Shown here one piece after another: positions 37,001-47,400 of a stretch of 64,000 nt of DNA. The first letter of the stretch is position 1; every line of letters begins with the position of its first letter. A program made the translations under genes and the position numbers. Origin of the DNA: Zygaena filipendulae. Lineage: Eukaryota; Arthropoda; Insecta; Lepidoptera; Zygaenidae. The stretch spans positions 8,134,501 to 8,198,500 of the forward strand of contig OU015655.1 in NCBI GenBank assembly GCA_907165275.2, given 5' to 3'. The notes below the pieces were generated by a model. That model had not been told where the DNA came from. It did not search any database and saw only the letters and a program-made list of their open reading frames with translations.

Positions 37001-39116
37001 GTCTAGCTCCAATCGGAATAGACGCTATAACCTCGGGAGTTCTAGGCATCGCGTTTGTCTAGTCACTTAGCCCCGGGGTGGTGATTTGATTCAGTTTGTT
37101 TCATTTTTTGTAGATTTTCTACCCATTTTGTTACTAGTTTATTATTTCGTGCCTACCAGTTATTAATATCCACAGTTATATCCAACCTTTTTCAACGTAG
37201 ACGTACCTACCTACTTACCTACTCGACGCTGACATATCACGAAACCGGGCTTGACGAGTCAGATGTTAATTAACTTTTTTAACAATAGGTATTATAAATT
37301 ATTTACTGTCAATTGTTTTATTAGAAAATCACTTTTAATAATAAATATTTTAAGCGTTACAGATTGAATTTATTAGTATTTCATTTTTAAAGTAGTTATT
37401 TGTTAAAGTAGGTAGGTATGCCAAACTAATATAATAATCATATCCATCCTTGCATAATTTTATTTTATTTTTTGGGTTTTATCTGTTTGCCGTGTTTATA
37501 AGTTTCGTTTACCAAAGTTTTACTATTACTTCTATCTTGTTTATTGGATAGGTATCGATATTAACATATCGCACATGGCTTATAAAAAAGAGCGAATATG
37601 CGGATTGAAAGAGGAGTAGATACCTGTGTGGCTAAATTTACTGTTTATTATTGTTTGTCGGTTTGTTTAAACGCACATCATATAAAACTACGCATACTAC
37701 TAACTAAACGACTGAACGGATTTGAATGTAATCTCCTATCTCGGGGTCACGTTGAACTTGTTCTTGCTTATATTAAAAAATTATACGTAAAAATTAGATT
37801 TTAATATTAAAATAATACCTACCTTATAGTATTAGTAAAATTAATTCGATGTAAGATACGCATTCATCTGGTTAGTAATAATTAATATTAAATCTATCTA
37901 TCTATACATATAAAATGCTTTGTCCTGAATGACTGATGGATCAACGCACAGCCCAAACCGCTGATCGTAGATACCTAAATTTGGAGGGTGAGTTCTTTGT
38001 ATGACGTAGGCATCCGATAAGAAAGGATTTTTGAAAATTCAACCCCTAAGAGGATGAAAAGGGGTTGCAAAGTTTGTATGGAACAATTCCGCGGGAACTT
38101 CGAAATTATCGCGGGTGAAACCGCTAGAATAATACCTATAAAATCATGCGGAAGTAGGTATAAGACGGTTGAATAAATTTGATCACAGCTGCGTCACTTT
38201 TTTCGTAATTAGGTAGGTATACTCTATTAATATGACAGTTATTGGAGCAATCATGGACTGATGACCGCTTGCAGGGCGCCGCCGGTTCAAACCTCACGTT
38301 TCTTAAAGTTTACTCCTTGCGCGAGTACACAATTACACATTCCGGTTTTTTAGGATACAGTATTACCATACATAAAATAAACAAATAGGCTTTGTTTCAT
38401 TTAAATCGGATATCGGAAAAAAAAGTTGTTGTATAAAAAAAAATTATGCGGAGGAAACCGCAGGGCACTGCAGCTAGTAATAAAAATTGAAGTGTCCTAT
38501 AATGTACGTATCGACTTCAGTGACATTTAATTTCACTATGAAACTGTGATGCAACAGAAATTTGTGACTTCCCAAATTAATGAGAAGCAATTTTAATTCA
38601 CAAAAGTTGAATTATGATCGACTGTATTATTTGACTGGTCTAAATAAAAGTATGCACTTTCGTGACGAGATATAAATGATACGCGATTGGTTTGGGATGA
38701 CAATTCAATTATTCAATTATTTTAAGTATTCGAACAATTTTTTCAGCTAAATGTTTAAAAATAAGAAGTAAAGGTACCTACCTACATATAGATAGTTATG
38801 CATATATTATATTACCTGTTAGTAAAATCCTCAATCGTTGCAAAGTATGAAAATATCTGAAGATCGCAAAGCTGAACATAATTATATGTGTAAGTACGTA
38901 GCTAAAGAAACACATACATACAATGGATTTATCTTTGGCCAAAGATTATCGCCAGCAAAAGGCACTTTCGCTAAGCCAAGTAACAGTTTATGAGATATTT
39001 AAAAATTGTTATTTATTGAAAAATATTTGATGAATAAAGTTTAGCAAATGTTGACTCACATTGTGTCTTGGTGACCATGAGTTGCACATCAACGATGCGT
39101 CCTCCAGTATTCGACT
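21358..39116 (-). CDS. acj6: POU class IV homeodomain transcription factor acj6, 5' partial
   Basis: This is a Brn-3-type POU transcription factor, a nuclear DNA-binding protein that specifies sensory and olfactory neuron identity in insects. Three exons on the - strand join in phase 0: 39116-39060 ([19 protein letters not shown]), 28539-28357 ([18 protein letters not shown]..., the POU-IV box) and 22065-21358 (POU-specific domain plus homeodomain). Together they give 315 residues. Drosophila acj6, as I remember it, has the same order: LLEDASLLCNSW, then GDIFAGINDG, then LDMLDP. The N-terminal exon (about 50 residues in the fly) was not found and is probably right of position 64000. Introns are 6.3 and 10.5 kb. 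The two large blocks are certain; the 57-bp exon rests on strong sequence similarity and clean splice sites. Confidence 0.95.
22066..28356 (-). other. acj6 intron between POU-IV box and POU-domain exons
   Basis: This 6.3-kb intron is mostly unique AT-rich DNA. Two diverged - strand copies of the CCGCGG repeat family lie at about 27688-27992 and 28001-28141. I recognised no other exon or RNA gene. Small GC-richer patches at 22600-22830, 24130-24220 and 24580-24680 carry no identifiable protein. Confidence 0.6.
27688..28141 (-). repeat. Two tandem - copies of the dispersed CCGCGG repeat
   Basis: The first copy (27688-27992) starts ataatcctttataaatgcga and ends gacgcgggtgaaaccacggg. The second (28001-28141) starts agagtagataatctccgaat and ends cgggtgaaaccgcgaggcac ggctagt. 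Both lie in the acj6 intron, on the same strand as acj6. Confidence 0.6.
28357..28539 (-). CDS. acj6: acj6 exon with POU-IV box
   Basis: The exon has 61 codons, phase 0 at both ends. The acceptor (gaataacag) lies at 28540 and upward; the donor is CAG|gtacat after 28357. It encodes [18 protein letters not shown] followed by AAVDISKHQ, the POU-IV box that is diagnostic of class IV POU proteins, then a Gly/Pro/His-rich linker ([20 protein letters not shown]). Confidence 0.94.
29042..29199 (+). pseudogene. Mariner-type transposase relic
   Basis: Frame-by-frame translation gives [20 protein letters not shown] then [20 protein letters not shown]. This resembles the mariner segment around the WWDQxGV motif that carries the second catalytic aspartate. 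The frame stops soon after at AKRKS-like sequence (RA*). Upstream 28700-29040 may hold more of the same, too decayed to call. A dead DNA transposon in the acj6 intron. Confidence 0.55.
30705..30800 (+). repeat. Dispersed CCGCGG repeat, + fragment
   Basis: attagctgttccccgtggtt, cacccacgttaatttcagag and cccgcgggaattccggcata identify the family. It is cut off where the LINE 3' end begins. A second fragment starts at about 31205. Confidence 0.6.
30851..31205 (+). pseudogene. Non-LTR retrotransposon (CR1/L2-like) 3' end
   Basis: About 47 codons up to TGA at 30992-30994 read [20 protein letters not shown] and end [19 protein letters not shown]. This is the typical C-terminus of a CR1/L2-type pol protein (YNKLP, then F..LK..LL, then Y...EYL). 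An AT-rich 3' UTR and an attctattctattct tail follow at about 31189-31205. It is a severely 5'-truncated copy. Confidence 0.65.
31205..31325 (+). repeat. Dispersed CCGCGG repeat, + fragment
   Basis: acagttttacccacgttgat, gttcccgagggaattcctgg and ataaaagtatccttttctat match the family after its first 15 bases. It ends aaacaaacaaactcac. It may be the continuation of the copy interrupted at 30800. Confidence 0.55.
32680..32905 (+). repeat. Dispersed CCGCGG repeat, + copy
   Basis: The well-preserved start actagctgcccccgcggttt, cacccgcggtaattttggag and aagtaccctatgtcactcag, and an end near cataatattagcatgga, follow the family layout. Confidence 0.7.
34230..34655 (+). pseudogene. Non-LTR retrotransposon RT fragment (CR1/jockey-like)
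   Basis: A single open stretch reads [35 protein letters not shown] and [20 protein letters not shown]. This is the region after the RT catalytic core of CR1/jockey-type elements (the typical LYxALxxSxLxYGxxxWG segment and following helix). It ends [12 protein letters not shown] before a TAA. Neither the endonuclease nor the catalytic core is present. A different LINE fragment follows within a few bases. Confidence 0.65.
34660..36022 (+). pseudogene. Non-LTR retrotransposon 3' part with zinc knuckle and restriction-like endonuclease
   Basis: Frames shift at least twice (near 35240-35280 and 35530-35600), so this is a dead copy. In order it has an RT-thumb-like segment ([20 protein letters not shown] ... 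LASVLNINL), then QKSWDEPL, then a CxC...H...C knuckle with RHxxLND ([30 protein letters not shown]). Next come [14 protein letters not shown] and WDATCVDT, a PD-(D/E)xK-like pattern, and finally [17 protein letters not shown]. This order is typical of LINEs with a restriction-like endonuclease. A 3' UTR ends in caccaataaacttattattatt at about 35991-36022. Confidence 0.65.
36026..36280 (-). repeat. Dispersed repeat, cacgtgtcacgttgtttgtc family
   Basis: The sequence aaatcacgtgtcacgttgtt then tgtccgcgatggactccgaa and actactgaacggatttttat is a common lepidopteran repeat start. It ends with two diverged copies of the CCGCGG end (gaattcccgcgggaactcgg; gatgaaatcgcgggggacag). Confidence 0.55.
36661..36960 (-). 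repeat. Possible LINE 3' end on - strand
   Basis: aaaaggcatttatttggaaa after an A/G-rich run looks like the reversed tail of a retroposed element. A 130-base patch of higher GC (about 36830-36960) follows with no recognisable protein. Assignment is weak. Confidence 0.3.
37905..38125 (+). repeat. Dispersed repeat (cctgaatgactgatggatca family)
   Basis: tatctatacatataaaatgc, gcacagcccaaaccgctgat, ggagggtgagttctttgtat and aacccctaagaggatgaaaa ggggttgcaaag form a layout I know as abundant in Lepidoptera. It ends with the usual attccgcgggaacttcgaaa and gcgggtgaaaccgc. Confidence 0.65.
38380..38480 (-). repeat. Dispersed CCGCGG repeat, - fragment
   Basis: aaataggctttgtttcattt, atcggatatcggaaaaaaaa, ggaaaccgcagggcactgca and gctagt match the end of the - strand copies at 13-17 kb. 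Confidence 0.55.
39060..39116 (-). CDS. acj6: acj6 57-bp exon upstream of the POU-IV box
   Basis: This small exon has 19 codons, [19 protein letters not shown]. The acceptor ctttacag ends at 39117 and the donor AAT|gtgagt starts at 39059. Both ends are phase 0, so it joins exactly to [10 protein letters not shown] of the next exon. The peptide matches the segment just upstream of the POU-IV box in fly acj6 as I remember it (LLEDASLLCNSW). It is easily missed by gene finders because it is short and isolated by 10.5 kb. Confidence 0.88.
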
Positions 39117-42100
39117 CTGTAAAGAAAGATCCTGGCTCACTTAAAGGGAATGTTTATAGTTGGCATGCATTCTTAGTTAACTGTAAAAATACTGACATTG
39201 TTGGAAAATACTTGAAACACATCTTAATCAATACCTGCTTATTCTATTAATGAATTTTAGTATTAGAAGCAGACGATGTACCTAGGTATATCAAGTGTTT
39301 ACTAAATAAAAAACTTATCTACAATTTATTACAAGTAGGTGAAAAATATATCTACCTATATTATAATTGACAGTCGGTTACAACAAATGACTAGGTTTCC
39401 AGTGCAAATGCTACGCCCTCGGCCATCAATGAAAATTTAAAAGAGCTCAACAACACGCAGGCAAATACCGGTTGACCTTAATTCGTCGTTGCGCTACCAC
39501 AATAGGTACAACACAACTTACAACATCGCGTCATCAATAAATAGCACCTGACGAGATTGTTAGTGTTTTTAAACAAAGTGATGCAATTTATTTCTATGCC
39601 CTTTCTCCTATCGTTATCTCTTTAATTTATCAATTTCATTGCACTTTTATTACACATTACAAAATAAATAAGATTTAGTATTTAGAGTCAGAAACTCTCT
39701 TAGAGATGTAATGTAGGTATACCTATTATGATACAAAGACGTGTAGGTACCTACGGAGAGAGAAGGTACGCTGGCATGAGCTTCAAACGAATAAACAACG
39801 TTAAGGGGACGGAAGATGATTTTTTGTTGGAACTGCCGTCAGAAGTTACCTACGCTGAATAAAATTCAATTTGTTAATTCGTACCTATAGGTAATCTAGG
39901 ATCTGTGTCTGTTTATTTTACTATTTTAATTTGTCGCGCCTAAAGAAGAAGAAAAAATATTATATTTATCAAAAGACGTTTGAGGAAAATGCACCAATAT
40001 GAGTATGCAGAAAAAGAGTATGCAGAAAAAAGACCATTTTTAAGCGTATGAGCAAGACACACGAGTGACGACTGATGAGGCCTATTGGATAATAATTATA
40101 GTAACAGAGAAGGTCATTACATGAAGTGAGTGGCCACCAGGTATGAATAACATGAATACAAAATTCAAAGTCTACATTTTTATTAACACCTGTATGATTA
40201 GATGAAAAAGTTTTTATTTTACAGATTTATTTTTTATTTTATTTTTTTTAACATTTTGGAAACTGTCTGTATATACTTAATCCAAAAACGGTAAAATCGT
40301 TGTTGCAAAATATGAAAGCATCTAAACTCGGTGTGACATCTTTTGCGCTACTCTCGCTCCTAGTAGCATAAATAATTAATACTTAGCCCTTTGCCGCGCC
40401 TGTTAAATGGCGTGACTAAATAAAGGAGGGTCGACCCAACCCCCTCTTCCCCCCTGGCTTGTCTGCCTACTCACCGACCCTCTCTAACCCTATGTAACGC
40501 TGAAAACTTTTAATACTGAACGTTTGTTTGGGCTTGTTTTGAGTGGTGTCGTATTCATGCTAAGTACCAGTAGGTAGGTACAGCGATAATCTACGTGACC
40601 TCACAACTAAAAACAGCTCACCTAATAGAGGATAAACTAAATGTATATAAATATAATTTTGACTGTCCAGAGTACTAAACAAAACCTAAATACTGCCCTG
40701 CTAATTGTACTTGCAGTAATCGTAATTTTTGTATTTTCACTTTTATGCAAAAATTATATCCGAAATCTACACCTACATAAAACTTCTTCAAACAAGTTTT
40801 TTCTTACACTACAGTTATATAACAGAGATTTCTTGAAGAAATATGTTTAAATCATGTTATCTCCAAACCGCCATTCAGCAAATAGCGTTACTATACTGCG
40901 TTTGCAATAAGGAGGGCAGAATAGGTACAAGAGCGTAAATTGTGCTGTATTAGTTTCATATCATACGAGCCTACGAGCCGTATCCACAGTAATTTAGGAG
41001 TTTCTATGGGATTTCCGGGTTTCATTTAGTCTACGTTACACAGGGATAAGGTAGCATTCTAATGAAGAAAGAATTTTTGAAATTGGTTCAACAATTTTTG
41101 AATTAAATCGTAACGAACAATCAAAATATCTAATTTTTACTATTAATTCGTATCTACCTATAGATCACATAGATGTCTTTATTAATTCTAAAAACAATTT
41201 ATTTACGATGAAGTGGGTAGTACAGTTTGGCTCGTTTTACACATATTATTGATATTTTAAGTAGTGAATTGTTAAAAAATTCAATCCCAGACTCGTACCT
41301 ACCTACTCGATATGCCTCACTATTGGGCACATTAAAATTAGTGATAAACTCATATAATTTAAACCTCATGATTTTACTACTGTTTAACATTGATATATGA
41401 AAAAATATTGGGCTTTTGTAATCAATGCTGTCCAACTACCTATTATGGGACTCCGCGATACAGCGACTACTATATTTAGCGGCCACGGCGTGGAACAATG
41501 GTCTTGAAATGTGTCAAAATCAGTTTACCAAACACTATAATATTCCTTTTGTTTATGATAATTAAGTAAACTCTAAAGATAAAGCAGTTATGGGTTCTGA
41601 TTTATTTATCTAATCATGCAATTAAGGTCTGACTGTCAGACTGTAATAATACATAAATAGTAGAAACCTTTTTCTACAATATAATCTGTATTTATAAAAA
41701 CAAAATTTCACTAACCCACTGAGTAAACACGAAATCTCTAAAAGGTGACATTTGGCAACTACACGTCATACGCCACGTGTAGGTAGACACAACTCACATA
41801 TTATGTATATTATAGCACTCCTACGTAGACATAAAGGTAATGAGCGACAATTTAATTCACCCATACCTTTCAAGTATACGAGTATTCTAACACCTGAAAC
41901 TTTTCACACGGAGTGAAAAGTTTTCAGCCATAAAAAATTATAAAGCACTCACTGATACCCATTCCCTGCAATTACAAAGACATAATCGTATCCAAAGTAC
42001 CTAAGAACTCGAAACAATCTTACCTAAATCATGAGAAAATGAATGAGCCTTAAATTTGCAGAGGAGTTTTGAGGCTTTGATAGACTGAGACGGGTGCATA

Positions 42101-43435
42101 TTAACGAGTGCGCCTAAGAGAGACAGCCAGTCCCGGATTATGGTAATGACTATAAAAAATACTCAGTGAGGGTGGCGGTACTTAGGAGCAATTTAAGGAT
42201 ATTGTATTTAAGGTTTCGTATAGAGGAGCCATCGAGGTAGGGCGTCTCTGGCACTCAGCGCGGGGACGCGGCCGCGGTGCGAGGGGGAGGTGATACGTTT
42301 GAGAGGTTGGGTTTTGTGAATTTATAATTAGAATGCATTCCATCGCTAATTTTAAGTTATAAATATCTTTTGGCATTTGTTGAATTTTTTTTTTGTTGTG
42401 AATTTGATTTTATTAGTTGAGATATTATTTATTTATGGGTAAACGGAAACATTAATCAAAATGAAAAAAATGTATACTCATTCAAAATAAAAGTAAAGAT
42501 ATATTGATTTATATCATGCGGATTCTCCCGCATTTCACCATTTTCATTTAAAGAACCCCTTCTTGTCGGTATTAGGTATTTTAAAGAATTCAGACTAGCC
42601 AGACTCAGTAGTTTTTACTGTGCGTGTCATCAGTAAATCAGTTAAATTCTCCTTTTAATAACAATTTAAACATTTCATTATCAGGCTTTGTCCATCGCTA
42701 TTTTTGGAATGTTGAAACAAAGTGAAATCATTATTTATTTATTTTTTAAACAATATTATTCGTGTTTAATAGCTAGTGATATTTTGTAGACTGCAGGTAC
42801 CCCTTGTCAATAAACCTCTTACAAAAATAATTATTAGACACCTATAAATAGGTAAGTTTTATGTAAGTATCAGATTTTTATTAATAAGTAGGTACTAATC
42901 AAAGTCAATAGACGTTCAATGTTGATTTGCCATCAATTTAAACAACTAAACAAACATGGTTAAACAATACTCGTCTAACCTACGCATATCAATAAAATAT
43001 TAACCAAAGTCAAACGTATCCATTGGCTCACTCAGGCCTGTACCTACATTATCCGTGGCTGTATACACAGAATGTCTAATTCTATAAGGGTACACACTAG
43101 GTATGTAGGCTGTAGTAGATACTTCTGTATGTACCATTGCTAATGCACCCCTAATCAGTGATCTCGCTATTACAATAACCATTCACTGACATCATTAGCA
43201 GCATTAAAGTGCTCGAGCAGTTGGCTACGAAGTATTTATAACCATCTCGTACGAATATTATCATGGACACATAGCCCGTTATACGAGTTGGTGAACGCCG
43301 AAATAGAGAATCATATTATACCTACGTAACAAATTCACGAGATCTAATTTATTTGGACATGGATAAAATAAACATAATATCTATTACACCTGTAAGCAAA
43401 ATAATTCGCTAAAACCGTATCATTCTAGTATCTAC
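39117..43435. other. Stretch upstream of acj6 57-bp exon
   Basis: No exon or RNA gene was recognised. A GC-rich patch at 42225-42300 was read on both strands without finding acj6-like or other protein. A diverged CCGCGG repeat fragment is present at about 40980-41100. If the first acj6 exon lies right of the window, this is intron. Confidence 0.45.
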
Positions 43436-43445
43436 ATTATTCTTC

Positions 43446-43597
43446 AGGCTTTGTCCGAAGGGATTCCTTAAATAACACTTGTAGTACCGCGTAGTGGTTC
43501 GCCGTTCATGCACTAAATTTGAGGGTAGGAATACTAGAAGCAAAAGAAAATATCAATCTTTCCTTATAAATAGACCTACCAACCCGCTCGTGTCATT
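43446..43597 (+). repeat. DIRS left inverted terminal repeat
   Basis: It starts aggctttgtccgaagggatt and ends aacccgctcgtgtcatt. It is identical, in reverse complement, to 48857-49008. The five bases outside it (cttca, preceded by attatt) are also present in the ICR, so the element proper starts at about 43436-43441. Confidence 0.93.
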
Positions 43598-43900
43598 CGC
43601 TTTTTAGTGCTCGCCGCGAACGCACGTCTCGTGTCTTCCACTCGTTTCTACATTACGTCAAAACTTTACGTTTATATCTAATAATATTATAATCTTGCAA
43701 AACGCAAGACCGACGATTACGAAAAATTATATAAAATTGGAGAAGAAAGTGAAACGACGCGCGACGATGTCGCAGCCGGAGTTGATCCTGGGATGGTGTT
43801 GGTTATGAAGGTTAGTAAAAATAGTGATTCAATTTTTGTCCTACACTTCATAAATAACAACAATTGAGCAATGAGCATAATTAATGACCATACATTTTCT
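43598..43900 (+). other. DIRS leader region after the left ITR
   Basis: Internal sequence between the ITR and the tandem array. It includes atgtcgcagccggagttgat (MSQPELILGWCW then stop) followed by a donor-like gttagt at about 43811. It may be the start of a former first ORF, but nothing longer is open. Confidence 0.35.
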
Positions 43901-45430
43901 AAGGGTTTGCGTTCTTCTCTTTGGAGTTGTTACTACCCTGGTTTTTTGGTTATGAAAAAATGTACCTACCTGGTTTTGTATTCTTAACCAAATAATCAAG
44001 TTTTTATGCTTATATACCTACCAACAATCCCTACAACTTTTTACAATGAGTAAAAACATACGAACAGCTATTCTAACTGGGTTTGCGTACCTTTCTTTGG
44101 ATCTGTACTACCCGTATAGTTAGTCTTTTTTACCAGTGTTCAAATATCTCCTTTTTATTGTGTTCATCTACGATTCTTACTGATTTGCGTACTTTTCTTT
44201 GGATCTGTACTATCCATGAAGTTATTGTTATACGAGAGTTCACATATTTCCTTTTTATTGTATTTACCTACGGTTCTAACTGTGGGTTTGCGTACTTTTC
44301 TTTGGATCTGTACTACCCGTAAAGTTAGTATTATACCAGAGTTCACATATTTCCTTTTTTAATTGCATTAACCTATGATTTTGGGCTTGCGTATTTTTCT
44401 TTGGATCAATACTACCCGTAAAGTTAATGTTATACCAACATATTTCCTTTTTATTGTATTTACCTACGATTCTAACTGTGGGTTTGCGTACTTTTCTTTG
44501 GATCTGTACTGCCCGTAAAGTTAGCATTATACCGGAGTTCATATATTTCCTTTTTTAATTGTATTTGCCTACAATTCTAACCGGGTTTGCGTATTTTTCT
44601 TTGGATCTGTACTACCCGTAAAGTTAGTGTTATATCAGAGTTCACATAGTTCCTTTTTCATTGTATTTACCTACAATTATAACTGGGTTTGCGTATTTTT
44701 CCTTGGATCTGTACTACCCGTAAAGTTAGTGTTATATCAGAGTTCACATAGTTCCTCTTTCATTGTATTTACCTACAATTATAACTGGGTTTGCGTATTT
44801 TTCTTTAGATCTGTACTACCCGTAAAGTTAGTAATATACCAGAGTTCACATATTTACTTTTTAATTGTATTTACCTACAATTCTAACTGGGTTTGCGTAT
44901 TTTTCTTTGGATCTGTACTACCCGTAAAGTTAGTAATATACCAGAGTTCACATATTTACTTTTTAATTGTATTTACCTACAATTCTAACTGGGTTTGCGT
45001 ATTTTTCTTTGGATCTGTACTACCCGTAAAGTTAGTAATATACCAGAGTTTACATATTTCCTTTTAAATTTTATTTACCTACGATTCTATAACCGGGTCT
45101 GCGTACTTTTCTTTGGATCTGTACTACCCGTAAAGTTTGTATCATTCAAGAGTTCACATATTTCCTTTTTAATTGCAAGTAATAAAGCCAGTATATAATT
45201 ATATATCCCAGGGCTTGCGTACTTTTCTATGGAACTGTACTACCCGCTAAATAAAAATTGTCAATTGTGGTTTGCGTACTTTTCTGTGGAAATGTACTTA
45301 ATACCCGGTAAATAAAAACTCTGTCAATTATGATTTGCGTACTTTTCTATGGAACTGTACTACCTACTCGCTAAATATAAATTATATCGATTACGGTTTG
45401 CGTATCTTTCTTTGGAACTGTACTGCCTGC
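43900..45430 (+). repeat. 102-bp tandem array inside the DIRS element
   Basis: The anchor gtttgcgta-ttttctttgga recurs at about 44081, 44182, 44286, 44385, 44482, 44585, 44687, 44789, 44891, 44993 and 45097. From 44585 to 44993 the period is exactly 102. Four shorter units of about 60 bases follow (about 45212, 45269, 45332, 45391), and a diverged one precedes at about 43905. Each unit has ggatctgtactacccgtaaa gttag and ttcacatatttcctttt. Because 102 is a multiple of three, frames stay open through several units on both strands. These are not taken as genes. Confidence 0.92.
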
Positions 45431-45599
45431 CCGTGCTTTGTTATAGTTTTGCAAACAATACTGTGGTCTGTTTCTTAAGTAATAGCGAAAAATTGCCTAT
45501 CTTAGAACCAGAATATTCAACATGCAGTTGGGTCATGAATTTGCTGAAAATACATATTGCTGTCTATAGTAGCTACTATAAGTGTCAACCATTGATATA

Positions 45600-47400
45600 C
45601 CACACCAGTCTAGTAGTAAATCAATGGTGCCAACCAAACAAATTGGATGGAGAGTTTATATCTAGAGTATTTCTTGTACCCAAGCCAAATGGCAAATTCC
45701 GCTGTATTTTAAACCTAAAATATTTTTTTTTACAATTTTATAACAGCTGATTATTTTAAAATTGAAGACTAATTAAGTACAGTGTTATAACTAATAACAC
45801 GTGATTATTTTGTTACAAAGATAGCTCTAAAGGACGCTCATTATTTTATTACCCAATGGTTAACTGTCGAGAATGCCGCAAGGCATTAAGTTCGCCATTT
45901 GTGCTATTATGTGCAAAAAGAATAAATAAATAAATAAAATGGATCCCAATTCAAGGAAATATTTAAGGTTCCAATTTGCAGTACAATTGTATGAATTTAA
46001 CGTGTTACCATTTGGCTTGAGTACCGCACCGTACATTCACCAAAGTAATGAAACCAATAGTCCGTTTTTTACGCCAAGCCCGCCATAAATCGACCAATTA
46101 TAATTGATCAGTCGGTTTAATTATAAAAAGTCATCTAAATAATTATTTAGATGACTGTTAGTTGTTGGAGCAGTCTTACGAGCAATACTTATAAAATACA
46201 GGCAGACTAGAAATTTAATTTCTTCTCTTGGTTTTCTAATAAATAAGCATTAAGTACGTTGTAGTACAATAAAGTCTTTAAATAATAAATACGAGTTTCG
46301 ATGATACCAAGCAAGACTTGTACCTAGGTACATTCTTGGGTTTCGTATTAGATTCGAGAAAATTCCAGATCACGTTACCATCAGATAAAATTGAACGCGT
46401 TATACAAGAAATTCAAAAGGTTTTTACACTTAGAAGTTAGATCCACTGAGTTACTAGTTTCTACCTGCCCAGCTGTCGAATGCAGCTGGCTATAAACAAA
46501 AAAAAAAAATATAAAATAAATAATTTGATAGGATTAAACTTTTGTGTTTACGACCTGACGATAACTATGAAAAGTATAAACGCAATGGCATGACAAACCG
46601 ATTTAAAACGCAATACAAAAACCTTCTTGTAGTATCAAATAAGATACACAATACACATGATCTAGAAATATTCTCAGATGCCTCAACTACGGGGTGGGAG
46701 CCTGCATGCGATGATGAAAAGGCCAGCGGGTTGTGTAAAACTCAAGAACAAGCTCAACACATCAACTATTTAGAAATTAAGGCTGCTTATTTTGGTCTAA
46801 AAGTTTTTGTTAGGAATTCAAACTATTGTCAAATATTAATTTGTGTTGACAACACGACGGCCATCTCGTATTCATTTCATTTCCATTTCAGCCGTATGGG
46901 AGGTATCTAATCCCCTTACCTCACAGACATTACCAAACGACTATGGCAATGGTGTGAATGTCGTAAATTGTAGGTATGTTATAACGGCTTATATAAGTTC
47001 GTCAGATAACACGACTGCAGATGCAGAATCGAGGCGAATACGTACTGATATTTAATGGGAATTGAGTTATCAAGAATTTGTATTGTCGTTTGGTACATTT
47101 GAAATAATTTCTTTTTTGGCAGTCACATAAATGATAAATACCTATGTCAAATAAGTTTCCTGGCATGGAAACCCAGACGCAATGACTATATTTACGCGTT
47201 TACAATTTCCAGGGCCGATTGCTATTTTTCTACGCGTTCCCTCCGTTCTTTATAATTTTAAAGCTGCTAAGAAAAATCTCTGATAAAGCTAGAGGCATTG
47301 TTATTGTGCTCCTATTGCCAACACAGGCCTGGTATCCTCTACTCTCTAGAAGTATCTTCATGTATGATTTCATAGAATTCAATTCAAATAAAACTCAATA
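45600..47400 (+). pseudogene. DIRS RT/RNase H, disrupted
   Basis: Successive frames give RVFLVPKPNGKFRCILNLKY (about 45664-45723), DYFKIED and TRDYFVTKIALKDAHYFI. Next are YEFNVLPFGLSTAPYIH (about 45990-46040) and YLDD (46144-46155, the RT catalytic box). LGFVLDSRKFQITLPSDKIE (about 46335-46395) and CPAVECSWL follow. RNase H is seen as EIFSDASTTGW with AACDD-like sequence (about 46665-46710), INYLEIKAAYFGLK, CVDNTTAISY, and SSDNTTADAESRR (about 47000-47038). The end has FYAFPPFFIILKLLRKI and LPTQAWYPL. These motifs and their order fit DIRS pol. Stops, frameshifts and at least one inserted LINE tail make it non-functional. Confidence 0.85.
45868..45940 (+). mobile_element. LINE/SINE 3' tail inserted in the DIRS RT
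   Basis: gaatgccgcaaggcattaag, ttcgccatttgtgctattat, gtgcaaaaag and (aata)n form a retroposed tail I know as common in Lepidoptera. It interrupts the RT between ALKDAHYFI and the RKYLRFQF segment that should follow closely, so it landed after the DIRS element was in place. Confidence 0.6.

Larger units (their letters stand above)
28540..39059 (-). other. acj6 intron upstream of the POU-IV box exon
   Basis: This 10.5-kb intron holds a mariner transposase relic, two or three non-LTR retrotransposon fragments and several dispersed repeats, listed separately. Small GC-rich patches at 31780-31840 and 32340-32450 were read on both strands without finding a coding exon. Confidence 0.55.

Noticed and set aside
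38230..38320. tRNA-like sequence with ggttcaaacc B box
   Set aside because: Only the B-box match is convincing. No A box at proper spacing or fold was found, so it was left out.
42182..42376. Candidate first acj6 exon in a GC-rich patch
   Set aside because: The - strand translation (ending AECQRRPTSMAPLYETL then NTIS...) does not resemble the acj6 N-terminus and lacks a fitting donor site.
44083..45198. Repeat proteins on both strands of the 102-bp array
   Set aside because: The frame stays open only because the unit is a multiple of three. No start context, domain or codon bias supports translation.
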